The notes: generated by a model from the sequence alone, not told the origin. Positions 47,600 to 59,752 are shown, counted from the stretch's first letter. The stretch is DNA of 64,000 nucleotides from Isoetes taiwanensis (GCA_021234155.1 JAJEKV010000248.1:186001-250000); one strand, 5' to 3'. A program made the numbers and translations.

Positions 47600-48673
47600 G
47601 TCTTATATAACGGATGTGGTATGTCATCCAACATTCACTTACTTTATGCATACAACTCATAAAAAATCGTAACCACATTATACTAGAGAAATAGGTTGGC
47701 TGCCTCGGGCAATTTCAAGGGAAAATCATAGATCTTATTAATTTGAAGCGAAATGATATATATTATTGCACCATTCTAATGAATGCGATGCCTTCTATTA
47801 GAAACTGTAAATTGTTACTATAGTCTGTGCTAACCTATTTAACTGTAAACATTTTTAGATAATAATGAAACTTCAAAAGAAGATCATGGAGCTCCTAGAC
47901 GAGAATGTAATTTTGAAGTCTAGGTTAGGAATCCAATCGAGTGATCAGAAAAGCTGTTGTCCATGCTTCTACATTGTTTACCATGGCCTCCAATATTTGC
48001 TAGGCTGCCATAGACTGGAAGCATTCATGGCAATCACAAAATAATCTAAGCCAACATGCATGGCAATCACAAAATAATCTAAGCCAGAAAAACACGAGTT
48101 AAGAACACAACCCCTCTAGGTTATAAATTAAGATAACAGCATGACATGAAAAGAATAGAAGAACATGAAAAAACTCAGAGATTTCTGCACTGTTGTTCAG
48201 TAATGAAAGTTGCACCAACTGCATAAAGATTAATTCTCCAAAGCTTACAAACTCGGGGCACTTGATTTGCTTGCCTTAAGATTATATCATAGGTTGCCGG
48301 TTTAGTAATCCCATAAAAAGAGTGGCAACACTAGACTACAACTTTTTGCGCCAATCATTGACAACTCATTGAGGCAACACTTGAGCCCCGTGATATGCCA
48401 TAGAAAATATTACAAGGTCTAGCCCTCTTGACGTAAGAAGGCAACCGTTACGCTTGAGAGGTCTTTGGGAGGAACCCAGAATGGAATAACAAATGTTTTA
48501 ATGCCAAGTTGGTTGGATAAGTGCCACCAAGCTACTACATGCTGAATTTCATTTAACTAACTTTCTGCACTTTGCAAAGAAATGCAAAACAACAATTTTC
48601 ATTGATAAAACTTGTTCATTACACACATGTAGTTGTGCAACTGCCATGCCAACCTGATCTTAAAACCTGAGCT
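47600..48673. repeat. Intergenic region with a 35-bp tandem pair
   Basis: No gene is seen. CATGGCAATCACAAAATAAT and its following TCTAAGCCA occur twice in tandem at about 48026-48092. Confidence 0.55.
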
Positions 48674-49324
48674 TCAAACTGAAGGGATGAGTGCAATCTT
48701 TGCACTTAATCTGACATTCTCTTCGAAAGCCAACCTAACATCTAGCATTTCACTCCTTTCTTGATAACATGAACGTAATTGTATTGTTTGGCTTTTACTA
48801 CAATTATCTTCCACATTGTTCCATAACCATTTGCCATCCTTCTTGCTCCTTTTTTTCCTTTCAATATAAAAATTGCAATATAAAGTCTGCTTGGGAATTC
48901 TGTACCTGAAATGTAACACATGTTACTCTAATTAGCAATTATGTAGTTCATAAGTCAGATATATAGGATAACATTACCTGAAAGTAATAGTCTTCGTGTC
49001 AATTTCACAGATTGTGAACTGCCCGCCAGTTTCATACAACTTCTTCTTCCAATCTCCAAAAAAAATCATCTCAAGCTCCTTTGCACTTAAGTCTTGGAAA
49101 CTGTAAGTTTGCGGTGCTCGTCTCATGCCAAGAACATCTTCAAAAATATGTGCAAAAATCTTGATTGGCATAAATAATTTAATGCCACATCTCACTCCAC
49201 CTCTCTCTGTTAACATTCTTCCAACTTCTCTTGCAACCATGGCGATGCCGGGCATTAGTCGTGGATGTGTGGAATATAGATGTGTAATGTATTTTATAGG
49301 TGGCAGTTTCCTATTATTATCCAT
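48674..49324 (-). CDS. Unrecognised two-exon gene (about 192 aa)
   Basis: Exon 1 runs from 49324 to 48978 and exon 2 from 48905 to the stop at 48674. The 72-base intron has a donor GTAATG and an acceptor ACATTTCAG. Splicing keeps the frame and joins ITF-R to YRIPKQTLYC, a clean test of the model. The protein starts MDNNRKLPPIKYITHLYS and has a mixed globular composition, with a basic stretch (ERKKRSKKDGKW) and a charged C-terminal helix ending LIPSV. I recognise no domain, signal peptide or membrane segment. The frame is open for about ten more codons upstream of the chosen ATG, so a further 5' exon is possible. Confidence 0.55.
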
Positions 49325-50040
49325 CCTTAGAGATTTGTACTTGATAAATATAAAACTGGCTACTCAATTGTCTCCTTCTGTGAAGGCGATAAATTTACTT
49401 GGCAATACTCATGCCACCTATGTTTTATCCATTTCCATGTCCATTTCCTTGTATCTGTATATTTTGCCACATAGTGGGTCCAATTTTAACTACCAAATAT
49501 AAGCAATAAAATATCTGCGATGTGATGACATTGCTCACCTATATTATTGCATGCTCCATTCATGAGCTGAATGCTACACCTCTCACTTGTTCAGCATTCA
49601 TAAAAACATAATCTATAAGCCCTAAATCATAAAAGCATAGCCCCATGAACCTTAAACTCAAAGTCCTAAACCCTAGCGGCAAGCGGCAACTCTTCCATTG
49701 ATTGATGATACGATAATCCTATAAGCCCTAAACCCTAAAACCCTAACTCTAAACCAATATCTATTAGTCGTCCACAGAAAAAGGGTGCTTGTCAAAGTTG
49801 AGCATTAGCAGATATATATTTAGTCCATGTCCACATGGGCCTAATCCTTCTGGCGCTCATGCTGGCGCTCATGCTGGCGCTTAGGGTTTCAGCCCTGCTC
49901 TTTTGCTCATAACTCGGGATTCCGGCGTCAGATTAAGGTGTTCTTGGGCTCGTTGGAAAGCTTATCGAACGAGCTTTCCGTCGGTGTATGATTTGTATGC
50001 TGTTTCCCCTGTTTTGGTCGACGGAATCCACCTGACAGTC
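49325..50040. other. Intergenic with telomere-like and 12-bp repeats
   Basis: CCCTAAACCCTAAAACCC-type words at 49617-49755 are the inverted counterpart of the TTTAGGG-like words at 46.9 kb. CTGGCGCTCATG is repeated about three times at 49850-49880, just upstream of the LINE. No gene is seen; the last 150 bases may be the LINE 5' untranslated region. Confidence 0.5.
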
Positions 50041-50050
50041 CCGGCCCTCT

Positions 50051-51222
50051 ATGGCCACCCCTGACAGCATGCATGCGTTGAAGAAAAGAGCCCGCAATTT
50101 GGATACCTCGTCCCCATCAGAGCAGGTATCACAGGCTGAGGCAATCAGGGTTGTACAGGAACAGGCCGGTTCCCTCCAGGCTAAGCTGGCAAGCTTGGAG
50201 GCATCACGGGACCATCGCCGTGGGGGCTGCGGCTCAAGCGGCTTCTCCAGCGAATGAGGCGAATTTCCCTTGTGGAAGTTCGGCTTGGGGATTATGATTG
50301 CAGGGGAGCCCAAAAGGCTGATGACCAGATAAGAGAGGAGATACAAGCAACAACGCAGCTAGTCACGGAGATGGGGCACCGCTTGGATAAGGTCCACCAG
50401 CAGTGGATGGAAGACATGGCGCAAGCACGGGCTGACATGAAGGGGTTGCTCCAGCAGATTGTACAAGTCACAAGCATGGCTGGTCGGATAGATGCTAAGG
50501 AAAAGGATGTGGAAGCGATGCGGGGCAGGCTCCAATTCCTTGATGAAGCAAAGGCGCATTGGTGAGAGATGTCGAAGATGCTCACATATAGAGAACCATA
50601 TGGCCCACTTACAGCAAGAGATGCAGGACCTCCGAATGGAGGTGCAACGAGTCCGGAGTGCACCACAATCGTCTGCACCAGCACCCCCCATACCAGAGGC
50701 CGAGGTGGCTCAGGGAATCAGGCGGGTACTTCGTGAGGAGCAAGACATCCAGGCACGCCGCCTCAACCTTATTGTGCGGGATTGATTGAGGAGCAAGGCG
50801 AGGATTTGCCAGGTAAGCTTACCACCCTGGTACTTGCAAAGCTCCAATTACAGTATTTGGTTATCAAGAGTCCAATCAGGATCGGAGGACCGAGCATGAG
50901 ACCTCGGCTAGTTAAGTTTGCAGTCTTGGATTGGGAGGCAAAATCTTTGTTGTTGCAATGCACCAATCGCTTGAAAGGTACGTCCATATACCTGGATTTG
51001 GATCTCACGCCACTGCAACAACGGGAAAGAAGCCAAGAGTTGGTCAAGATAAGAGAGATTCGACAAGCTGGAGGGGCTGCTGGTTTGGTGAATGGCAAGA
51101 TGAAGGTATATGTGCCTCCCTCGTCAGACAGTCGCGGAGGCAGCATTCCCATCAACACCGCTGGCCGCAGGGCAAGAGCGTCCGGGGGCATCAGGCCGCG
51201 TGCCCGGAGAGGGCTTAATTGA
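50051..51222 (+). pseudogene. LINE ORF1 protein (frameshifted)
   Basis: The frame starts MATPDSMHALKKRARNLD and passes through at least three frame changes. It encodes a long coiled coil (EIQATTQLVTEMGHRLDKVH; HLQQEMQDLRMEVQRVRS), then QDIQARRLNLIVRD. After a frame break it gives a compact domain with KSLLLQCTNRLKGTSIYLDL, in the place where LINE ORF1 proteins have an RNA-recognition fold, and a basic arginine-rich tail (GRRARASGGIRPRARRG). Such proteins coat the LINE RNA and act as nucleic-acid chaperones. The overall plan fits; the exact family is not fixed. ORF2 follows on the same strand after about 100 bases. Confidence 0.7.
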
Positions 51223-51339
51223 GGCCTTCCACAACTGCAGCACATCCATCGTGGTCCCGCGGAGTAGGCTGCCCGAAGTTATTCCAACCACAAAGCTGGC
51301 CCTCGTGCACTCGATGGGTCCACAACCGCAGCCAAGATA

Positions 51340-52060
51340 GGGAAAGTGTCTTCGCATTGTTTCACAGGAATTGTAGGGGCTTCCCGCGGGCGTATGGGGC
51401 GGTGGCTTGAATGGGATCGCGACAGACATGGACATCGTCTTCTTGCAGGAGACATGGGAGTATGAAGGGCATCGATTGCCGGACATTCGAGGATATCAGC
51501 ATTTCTCACTTGCTAATGAGCGCCATGGCGACGCGGCACGGTGGAGTGGCTTGCTACTTTAGGGACGCTTTTAGCATGCAAGATCACACTTCAGAAGTCG
51601 ATGCATTTAACCGCTACATGTGGGTAATGGTATTAGAGCCCTGGTCATGTCCCATTGTTTCTTGCTAGCTGCTACATTCCCCATGCGGGCTCTAAGTTCT
51701 ACCGGTACATGATCACGGAACATGATGTCCGTGATTGTATAGGGAATCGTATGATGACATAGACCGCTATAGACAGCAGGGACAGGTGTTTTTGCTTGGA
51801 GATTTCAATGCTCGTACGACGGCGCAGTTCCAGTCGGTGACCTTCCAAGGTGACGATAATGCTGATCCGCTTTGGCTTGAGACAGCCGCTATTCAGCATA
51901 CATGGCACTCCCAGGATATGGTGGCTAGACCATTTGGTAGGCCCGGCTGGTCCACTCTGCGCGGGTTTTTGACATGGTAATTTGTAATGGTATGCATCGA
52001 TGGCCACACTCAGGGGGTGTTACTTGCAGGAGTGATAGGCAGGATGGGGGAGCTAGTGTG
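51340..52060 (+). pseudogene. LINE ORF2, apurinic-type endonuclease region
   Basis: NCRGFPRAYG near 51370 fits the NxRG start motif of APE-type LINE endonucleases. GDFNAR at 51798-51815 is their catalytic aspartate-asparagine motif. In between, short stretches of both frames alternate, with stops and frameshifts. The enzyme would nick the target DNA to prime reverse transcription. As read it cannot be translated as one protein. Confidence 0.7.
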
Positions 52061-52880
52061 TTGGATTACCTTCTCGCTCCGGTAGCAGCACTTGACATGG
52101 TTACACACTTCTCCATTGGCACAAGCCAATGGGGGATGAGGAGGCTTTGTCGGATCACTACCCGCTTTTATGTCATGCTGAATTGGGAGCACTCAATAGT
52201 GGAGACACCGCAAAGGGGGCGTGGAGGGTTTACCGTACATCCCACGATATCGAAGCGAGGGGACAAAGATGAATCGTGTTGGTGCGGGAGTTCTGAGGGT
52301 TTGATAGCTTCTACGCGACCGCAAGGCAGTGTGTGCATGGCTGGTGAGGGCCGCAGTGTAGCGAGGCTTCCTTTGCGGTGAAAGGCCCTCAAGGAGGGAC
52401 ACCGCATTTTCCACGAGAATCCGTGGTTTGATGTTGATTGCAAGGCTCTAAAGAGCCACCGGCGCTTTGGTCATAGATCCACGATTTGCGCCACGAGCCC
52501 CGCAAGACTATAAGCTCTTCCTAAAAGCCAAAAGGGGAGATACATGGCGAGAAACCCGGGAGCGCATTTGCTTGACATTCTCATGGCGAGCCAAAAGCTT
52601 TTGGCGCAAGGTGTTATACAAGAAGCGCCCGGTGGCTGGTAATGTAAGTGTGGAGCAATGGATGCACCGCTTGCGGGGGAGTTCTATGACCCCAGGGAGC
52701 TAATGCCGTGGTCCCGGATCAGGGAGAGAGGTGCTGCAGTTCACGCGGGGAGGATGTCCAGCAGGGTCTCGTGCATCCGGCGAATGGCAAGGCAAAGGAT
52801 TTTGAGGGGCTGCAGTCGAAATTTGTTGAAATGGGGTGGCCCATCTGGTGGTAGGGCCCCCGGCGGTGATCATTAACCGT
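52061..52880 (+). pseudogene. LINE ORF2, linker between endonuclease and reverse transcriptase
   Basis: Fragments in different frames (RFAPRAPQDYKLFLKAKRGD; RAKSFWRKVLYKKRPVAGNV) resemble the basic linker that precedes the RT domain of LINEs. No catalytic motif is expected here. It is heavily frameshifted. Confidence 0.5.
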
Positions 52881-54223
52881 GCTCGAGCAAGGGGCTCCCC
52901 GTGAGTGGATGGTTAGTAAGGTTGTTCTCGTTCATAAAGCCGGTAGTGCGGATGAGCCGGGTGAATTACCGGATGATTATGGTAAGCTTCGATGTTTGCA
53001 AAGCTCCGGCAGGGGTGGTGGAGAAGAAACTCACTAAGTGGGCGAGGAGGCAGGGTGCGGGCAGTGGCCAGGCGGGGCTTTCAGCCAAAGCTCACTCCAC
53101 GGCCCGACCATATCTTCACTTTGAGAGTGTTGATGGAGGCAAGCCGCAATCTGCGCTGATGAGGACTTGTATTCTTTGCTTTGTAGATTTTAAGATCGCA
53201 TATGATACCGTCCCGAGAGACATGCCGTGGGCGAGGTTGCAAGAAATTGCGAAGTTCCACAAAGAATGGGGTGCACCAGCTTTATGATGGGATTTATGCT
53301 GCACTGCCTTATGAAGATCGGCGGGTAGCTAGCACTAGGGTAAAAGCATGTTAGGGTGTCCCTTAAAAAGTATTATTTAGTGACCAAAAAGGTACCTAAA
53401 AAGGTTTATGATGGGATATAAGGTATGTTTTAGAACTTTTTATATATATATTGGTCTCCGATAGTATTATCTTTATCTTAACTTTGAATATTACCATGTC
53501 CTTGACTTTTTTTTTTGGATTTTTGTATTAGTTTTAATGAAAAGAAAAATGAGAAAGTACCCAGTTCTGAAGTACCTAGTGTATGTACTTTTGCAGGTTC
53601 CAAAAGTGGTACACCCTAACATGCTTTTACCCACTATGGGAGTTAAGCAAGGCTGCCCGTTGTCTCCAACGCTTTTTGGGTTGTACATTGATAGCTTGGA
53701 GACGTGGATGCAGCACCATGGGGGAGCCGGGGTGCAATTATCTGATGCGACCTCTTTGAGCCAGTTACTATATGCGGATGATGTAGCTTTGCTAGCCCAC
53801 ACGGCCAGCAGTATGCAGCAGCATTTGGATGCCCTCAGTGGGTTCTGTGGGGCAACGGGAATGACAGTGAACTTGCACAAAACTAAGCTTCTCGCGATCC
53901 TGTCCTCGCAACACCCTATCCCGGAGTTATATTACAGGGGACAGGAAGTGGAGATGGTGCGGAGCTTCAAGTATCTGGGAATTGATTTCACTACTAACAT
54001 GCTGTGGGATGAGTGTGTGGAGAGGAGAGCCAGTGCAGGCTGGAAGGCTTTATATGCAGTGCAAAATGCGTGTTGCCGGATAGATCTCTGCGGATCGGGG
54101 AGAGCACACCCGTTTAGGGCTTTGGTCGAGCGGTCTTGCTGCTATATGGGGTGGAGGTTTGGGGCCCGGCCAGTTAGCAAAAATACATGGGATAGGTTGG
54201 AAAGGGTGCGAAAGCTTTCTTGA
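52881..54223 (+). pseudogene. LINE ORF2, reverse transcriptase domain split by a MITE
   Basis: CFVDFKIAYDTVPRDMPWAR near 53190 is RT motif A with its catalytic aspartate. A 295-bp MITE then interrupts the frame. After it, GVKQGCPLSPTLFGLYID (motif B) and LLYADDVALLA (motif C, YADD at 53771-53782) are intact. The thumb region follows (YKYLGIDF-type block, GWKALYAV) up to a stop at 54223. Removing the MITE and one target copy joins RVAS-TMGVKQG in frame, so the MITE landed in a coding LINE. Earlier parts of the RT carry other frameshifts. Confidence 0.85.
53338..53632. mobile_element. Small MITE inserted in the LINE RT (295 bp)
   Basis: Bases 53338-53359, starting GGGTAAAAGCATGTTAGGGT, are the perfect reverse complement of 53611-53632, a 22-bp terminal inverted repeat. 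ACTA stands on both sides (53334-53337 and 53633-53636), a 4-bp target duplication. The interior is AT-rich with a TATATATA run and no coding capacity. The superfamily is not assigned. Confidence 0.88.
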
Positions 54224-55132
54224 CATATAGCTTGGGAGTGAAGGACACCGTGCATTATCGATTTTGTTGTATGAGACGGGGTTCGCCTTTCTGACGATAC
54301 GCTATCGCGCAGCATCTTACTTGCTTCCATAAGGTGGATGGGATGGATGAGCATCGCTTGCCCCCACAGTTTGTCTTGTTAACGCGCAGGGAAATTTGGT
54401 GAAGAAGAGGGTATGGCACGAAAATCGTAGGGGATGGTTTAGGAGGTGGTCTATGGATTACCAAATGAGATGGTGGCAACTGGCATTCGGATGCACATAA
54501 TGGGCAATTGGATGCGACCTATGCTGCCACCCCCGTGGGATGCCTCTACTCTTGCAAAGCCCAAGACGAGCACTATCACGCCAGATTAATCCCGCCTTGA
54601 GAGCATGGACCCCATCGGTATTTTGAAAGCACACATCTCGGTGAAGAAAGAGAGCTATTGCTGCCATAAGGGCGGGTTCCCATTACCTTAATTGAAACAG
54701 ATTTGGGGGTTGAATGGCGGGGCACGGGATCCCTGGGGAGGAAAGGATATGTCGGTGTTGTGAGATGCACGTGATAGAGGATGAGCACCATGCCTCCCGG
54801 CCGGTGCCCAAAGATATGCCCAGTCCGAAAGCGGTGCACACCGATCTTAGATGCTCTCGACACACCGCTACATCGGGTTACCGCGCATCACCTATGGTAG
54901 TAGCCGACCGGGAGCTTACATCCCTGCAGATTTCGGCCATCAGACTTGCTCTTCTGGGGCATGGTATTTGAGAGCCTACTGTTAGGGTTTTTCCTCCCAA
55001 GTGGGGGTTTTTTCATCCCGGTAGTAGGGTTCTACTATACAGTTACATTGTTTGTTTTTGGTGTTGGGGTTTTTGGATTTTTGGCAGTTCTCTGCATGTA
55101 CCGTCTCATAGGCCTCTGGCCTCCGTGGACGT
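54224..55132 (+). pseudogene. LINE ORF2 C-terminal region and 3' UTR
   Basis: Coding remnants continue in shifting frames. Near 54745 they reach ICRCCEMHVIEDEHHAS, the C-terminal zinc-binding CxxC...H...H-type knuckle found at the end of many LINE ORF2 proteins. After about 54970 there is no protein-like frame; the T/G-rich stretch is the 3' untranslated region. Confidence 0.7.
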
Positions 55133-55163
55133 TAAAATAAACTTCCTTCCTTCCTTCCTTCCT
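55133..55163 (+). repeat. LINE 3' end with (TTCC)n tail
   Basis: AAAATAAAC is followed by about five copies of TTCC. Several LINE clades end in a short simple-sequence tail of this kind instead of poly(A). It marks the 3' boundary of the LINE that begins near 50 kb. Confidence 0.8.
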
Positions 55164-57941
55164 CAAAAACATGATTGTCCACCATAGATGTCTCAAAGAA
55201 ATAAGTAGAATTGGGTGTAGACTTTCATGCAAATTGTTTCTAGAGTTGTTTGTATTGATGTGGGTGGGCCTATACAATTTTATAGCAACCGGTTCTCCAT
55301 TAACTTTTCTTTTCGTGCTCAAATACATCTTAAGCGAGACATTTGTGCACTACAATCATTACACATATGATATGAGAGTTTCTGTTCTTCAGTAGTGGTT
55401 CTTTTCGTGCTCAAATACATCTTAAGAAAAAGAAGAGATTTGTACACTGCAATAATTACACATATGAAGTGAAGTCTCATCACACGTACGAAAGTCAAAT
55501 GCCACATCTCTCGTTCGCTTAATTTTATACCACATACCTATTCCACTACATGTTCATATACTTGTTCTCTAAGTATTAATAGTGTTTACATCTCTACAAT
55601 CTTTTGGTCTGAAAGTGTTGTTTAAAGTAAAATTTATACAACAAATTTTGTGGAACCTTGCATTCCTTCAAAAGAAACTTCTTAGATGATTTGCCCATGC
55701 ATGTGGGCATTGCTGAGCACAGCATGCAAAACTCCAATATTGCAACTCAAAGAAGAGTATACGTCCAAGGTATAGCTCATAGGGCCTAAGACAACTGAGG
55801 GTTTTCGATTGTGTAAATTGATATTTGCAAGTTGAGTGTGGTGCATACCAGGGTTTCCATTACATAATCATCTTCAAGATTAGACCAGTGGCTTACCTAG
55901 AAAGCAAAATCATATGCATGTTTGCCTTGCATGCTAAAACATTTAGAGTGAAAGAAAAAGATGTGAAATATCCTCAAATATTAATGGCAGACCTTTCCTT
56001 CCCAGTCAAAACCTCTGAACGCTCTGCTTTTGGAAAAGCACTTCATGTAAAAACTGTAAGGAGCCTTGTCAAAGAGAACAATACTGCAAAGCTTGACACT
56101 ACAGAATGCCCCAAATACCATTTTATATGCATCCATAAGTCTACATCGAACTGAATCGAAAATAGAAGAGAAGAAAAGTAGCAAAAGGCAGGACAGGGAT
56201 CCATTCTCCTCTACTTTTGGCAGCAGAAAATACTTTGGAACTTTTTGCATCCCATTCAAGACCAGAGTTAACATCTGCAGCAAAAGATGCTAGCTCCAAG
56301 AAAAAGTAGAGTTTCGCGCAAAGATGCTCGACACAAGATCCCTGTAAGGAACAACAGGACCCAGTCACAGGCTTGGAATAAAAAGTTAAATTTAAAGAAG
56401 ACGAACTTAACCTCATCTCCACGTTTTTGACAGGCCTTGCAATGTGTCTCCCTCCATAGATCTATTCAACCAAAGAAGGTCAAGTAATATGCATCGATCA
56501 GCTGTCTTTCCAGCAAGTAGGTCCCATCCCATAGCCGCAACCAACCCGGGTCGAAGACGTGGAAAAATGGCAGGACCCGAGAGACACCACCCACCCATTA
56601 ATATCCCGTATATAAAGCAAAATTGTATATTATCATATTGATAGCAAACGAAAAAATGCACAAACCGCTTAACATGTGAGAACGGGCTTTAGCTTACATT
56701 ATTAGCAAGTCTGAAGATCCGACTTTTCTATCTGCAGAAAGGGCAGCATTAACAACAGATTTCAAAAACATGGATGCCATTTATTCGTGCGTAGTTAAAC
56801 ATGTCATGCATGAAGGCGTAAACCACTCGACCTTTCGGCAAAGATAAGCGGGCTTGAGCAACATCGATTGCACTTCTTTTAGGCGTGCATGCAACCCTCA
56901 GAGGGGTGGTGGAAGGAACCCATCGGTTACTCGAAATTCTTCGCCCTTTGAAATGCTATTTCATCCCGAAAGTACCACCGTAAAACAAAACTTCGGATGT
57001 AAATGCAAGTAGAACATCAAAATTCTAAGCTGCCATCACGTATCATTAACTAAATTATATATGACCATAATTGATTGATATAAGAAATGTGTTTCAACTC
57101 GGATCTAAAGCAACGCGAGGAGGTCATCCATACTTTCAACCGAAGATGCTAGCCTCAATAAAAACGCTTCGGACTATAGCTCATTTGACAAAAACTTGAA
57201 ATACTATTTTGAAGTATATGCGTTACCTCAAGGAACGCCAACAACCGTGAATCGCCCGGATGCAAGAAGTTTTTCATAGATCATAAACATCCATCTTTGC
57301 CTCCTTATTTCCTTTGCCTACACAATCTTGTTTAGCAATCAAGTGCATAACATCACGCGCCGCAAATATCACCGTCTTTGCCATGGAAAATTGGACATGC
57401 ATTTGAGCGAAATTGTTGCCTCAAAATATCTGCAATTAAACATGTCTGTCTGCTATAAAAGTTTGAAAACAAAACAAAACAATGAGAAGCAAAAGGGGCA
57501 AAAATATTAATGCAATGGTCAGCCTATTATGTGGCTAAACAGTATTTTCAAATCTTACAATCTAAACAATCCCAATATAGTGTCGTACCTGCTCTAAGAA
57601 TCCGTGATTATGGCCCTGTAACTTGAAAACACTGTGAACCCTGCGATTACAGCCCTGCGATTTGAAAACCTGTGATTAGAACTGCAAAAGGGCTTAGATG
57701 ATTTTTCTAAAGATTATTATGACCTGTTGTTCTGCAAACAATGCTGGGAAGAAATGTGAAATTTGTTACTGACGATTTGCTCATACCTCATTTATTTTGC
57801 AAAGCCCCAAAAGTAAGCAGAACCGCCATATCCACTGTAACGGCTGCCATGCTGCATTATCCACCACCCATCTGCCAAAGAAGAGGAAAAGATAATGCCG
57901 AATGTTAGACCCATTGAAGAAGAAATGAAAATAAAACAAAA
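55164..57941. other. Unassigned stretch with a direct repeat of about 95 bp
   Basis: CTTTTCGTGCTCAAATACAT with the following TTAAG and CAATTACACATATGA words occurs twice at about 55308-55375 and 55403-55470. The rest is AT-rich, without a recognisable gene on either strand, and may include introns or flanks of the oil body gene to its right. Confidence 0.45.
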
Positions 57942-58203
57942 TCAATGTTCTGCAATCTCAGGAACATCTGGCATGAACAAAATGCTCCCTTTAACCTCAT
58001 AATCATGAGAATGCCACAGCATTTTCTCCTCATCTGGCAGTGTGTTAAACAGCCTTTCATGAATAATGTACTCAATACCAATGATCCTAGCATTTTCAAA
58101 TGGAGTGTCATATATTACACATTGTCTCACTTCCTCATTCACATGACTGCAATAGTGGTGTGCCTCTACTTGCCTTGACATGTCATAAGCATAAAAATGA
58201 AAT
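57942..58203 (-). CDS. Exon of an oil body-associated protein (OBAP, DUF1264 family)
   Basis: After a good acceptor (CCTTTGTGCAG, exon start 58203) the minus strand reads [65 protein letters not shown] and FMPDVPE, the conserved core of plant oil body-associated proteins. Those proteins locate to lipid droplets of seeds and spores and help oil body formation. The frame ends with a TGA at 57942 directly after PEIAEH, where the family normally continues for about 60-80 residues. No GT donor fits at that point, so the exon is either truncated or mis-sequenced. The N-terminal exon was not found with confidence upstream (58.2-59.1 kb). It could be a real gene or a retained fragment. Confidence 0.8.
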
Positions 58204-59340
58204 CTGCACAAAGGAAGTATGTATAAAACGCTAATTAACCAAAGAGCTAAATGAAACCAGAAATGGACACGGCAAGCAACAATGACTGAACAGGAAGGAT
58301 GCTGGAAGGATTTTTTCACTGGCAGAACTTAATCCAAAGCAAGCCACATGAATGTATAAAGCTGGCATATATTTAAGTTAAACCATGGCAGTATTAACTT
58401 TTAGAGACAGTTTTGCAAGGGCTTAAGCTTAAAATAGTGAGAATCGAGAAATATTATAGCATCAGATGAAATAAAGTAGACAAAGCAAAGATCTACATTT
58501 TGTTTCTTTGACAAATAAAGCAGGATCTTACCGGGATTTTTGAGCTGTACAGACTTTTGCCGGAAGAGGGCAGGAAGAAGGAGACATGGGTTCAACTGGG
58601 CACAGATTGTTGGATTTTCAGGACTTTTGCGGAGCAGCTTGGAAGCAAAAGTCGTTTTGGCTATTCCTTGAGGTTAATATGGCTATCCCTTGGCGCTTCT
58701 TTGAAGAACACCTGGACGCTTTTTCGTAGCCTAAGCCCTTCATTCTCTTGAAGCTGCAAGAATAGAAAGAGATTAATAAAACATTCTTCTCCGGATAAAT
58801 GAAGACTACTAAAAAAATGACAGAAGAAACAGAGGATATTCTGAAGAAAAGAGTTACCTGCTTGTGGCGAAATCCAGAAAACCGGCGAAGCAAGAGTCCA
58901 AGCCTACTTTTCTTGAAAACATGGAGAATAGAGATTACACAGAAGCAGTTACCTGGAAGTCCAGACCATTAAATCTTCAGCCCGTTGCTATCTGGGCTAC
59001 AACAACTGCAAGCAAGCAACCAAAGCAAATAAATATGTTTTTCTCTTTTAGAACCTACTCCGACAAATATCTATACCTAAATCTGGAAATGAAATAAGCA
59101 AGGCTTTGTACTATTATTTAACCGGAGTGGCTGAAGAAATAAAAACGTCTATCATAAGGCTGACCTCTCTGCTCTCATAGCTAACACCATTGATTTCGCC
59201 CCGAAAAATGGGGACGGTATGCGGCTGACACCATAGCCACAAGCTTCATGCAGGCTGAAGGCTGAAGTACGAAATTCAAATGGCAAGCGGGGAGGGACGG
59301 ATTTCAAAATACTCCCAGAAGAGGGACCGCAAGTGGTAAG
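58204..59340. other. Region upstream of the OBAP exon; no exon identified
   Basis: It contains splice-like words on the minus strand (for example a GTAAGATC donor near 58530), but none of the coding segments matches the expected OBAP N-terminus. The last 40 bases before 59341 (ACCGCAAGTGGTAAGG) weakly resemble the inverse of 39967-40000. Confidence 0.4.
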
Positions 59341-59416
59341 GTAACGCCGCATGCGGCGTTACATGCGGCGTTCCAGGCACAACTACCAACACAATCTCAA
59401 AATAAAAAAAGAAGAT
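59341..59416 (-). repeat. Palindromic terminal-repeat sequence, inverted left-hand copy
   Basis: GTAACGCCGCATGCGGCGTT and then ACATGCGGCGTTCC, GGCACAAC and ACCAACACAATC read as the reverse complement of 39890-39966 with a few differences. It is joined at 59417 to the middle of the hAT MITE sequence, where the duplicated block with copy B begins. Confidence 0.75.
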
Positions 59417-59752
59417 ATATGATTAGTAGTTTAGTTTCTAGCATTGTGAATTAATTTGAGTCCGAGACTTTCCTAGTTAGCATTATTTTAGAATGCTTTC
59501 ACAAAGAAAATGACTAAAATAAATGGAATATATTGAAAAAAATTATAGTAAATTGGTTTAATATTTTCTGTTGACCATACCATAGAAATTTTTGGGATGA
59601 TGTTCGGGTTAGTTTAGCTAAACGCTAGAAAGTATGAGAGGAAAAATGTGTAGATTTTAGCTAACCACAGAGAGTTTGGGATTAATATCGAGCAAGTTTA
59701 GTTAAAGTCATTCTGGCTAATAAGAAATATGCGATTAGTAATTTATTCCCTG
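59417..59752 (-). mobile_element. hAT-type MITE, copy 3 (right part only)
   Basis: It matches 35340-35674 of copy 2 base for base over most of its length and ends with the same ...TTTATTCCCTG terminus and AATTGAAC flank. The left 265 bases are missing and replaced by the palindromic terminal sequence. This is part of the larger duplication. Confidence 0.85.
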
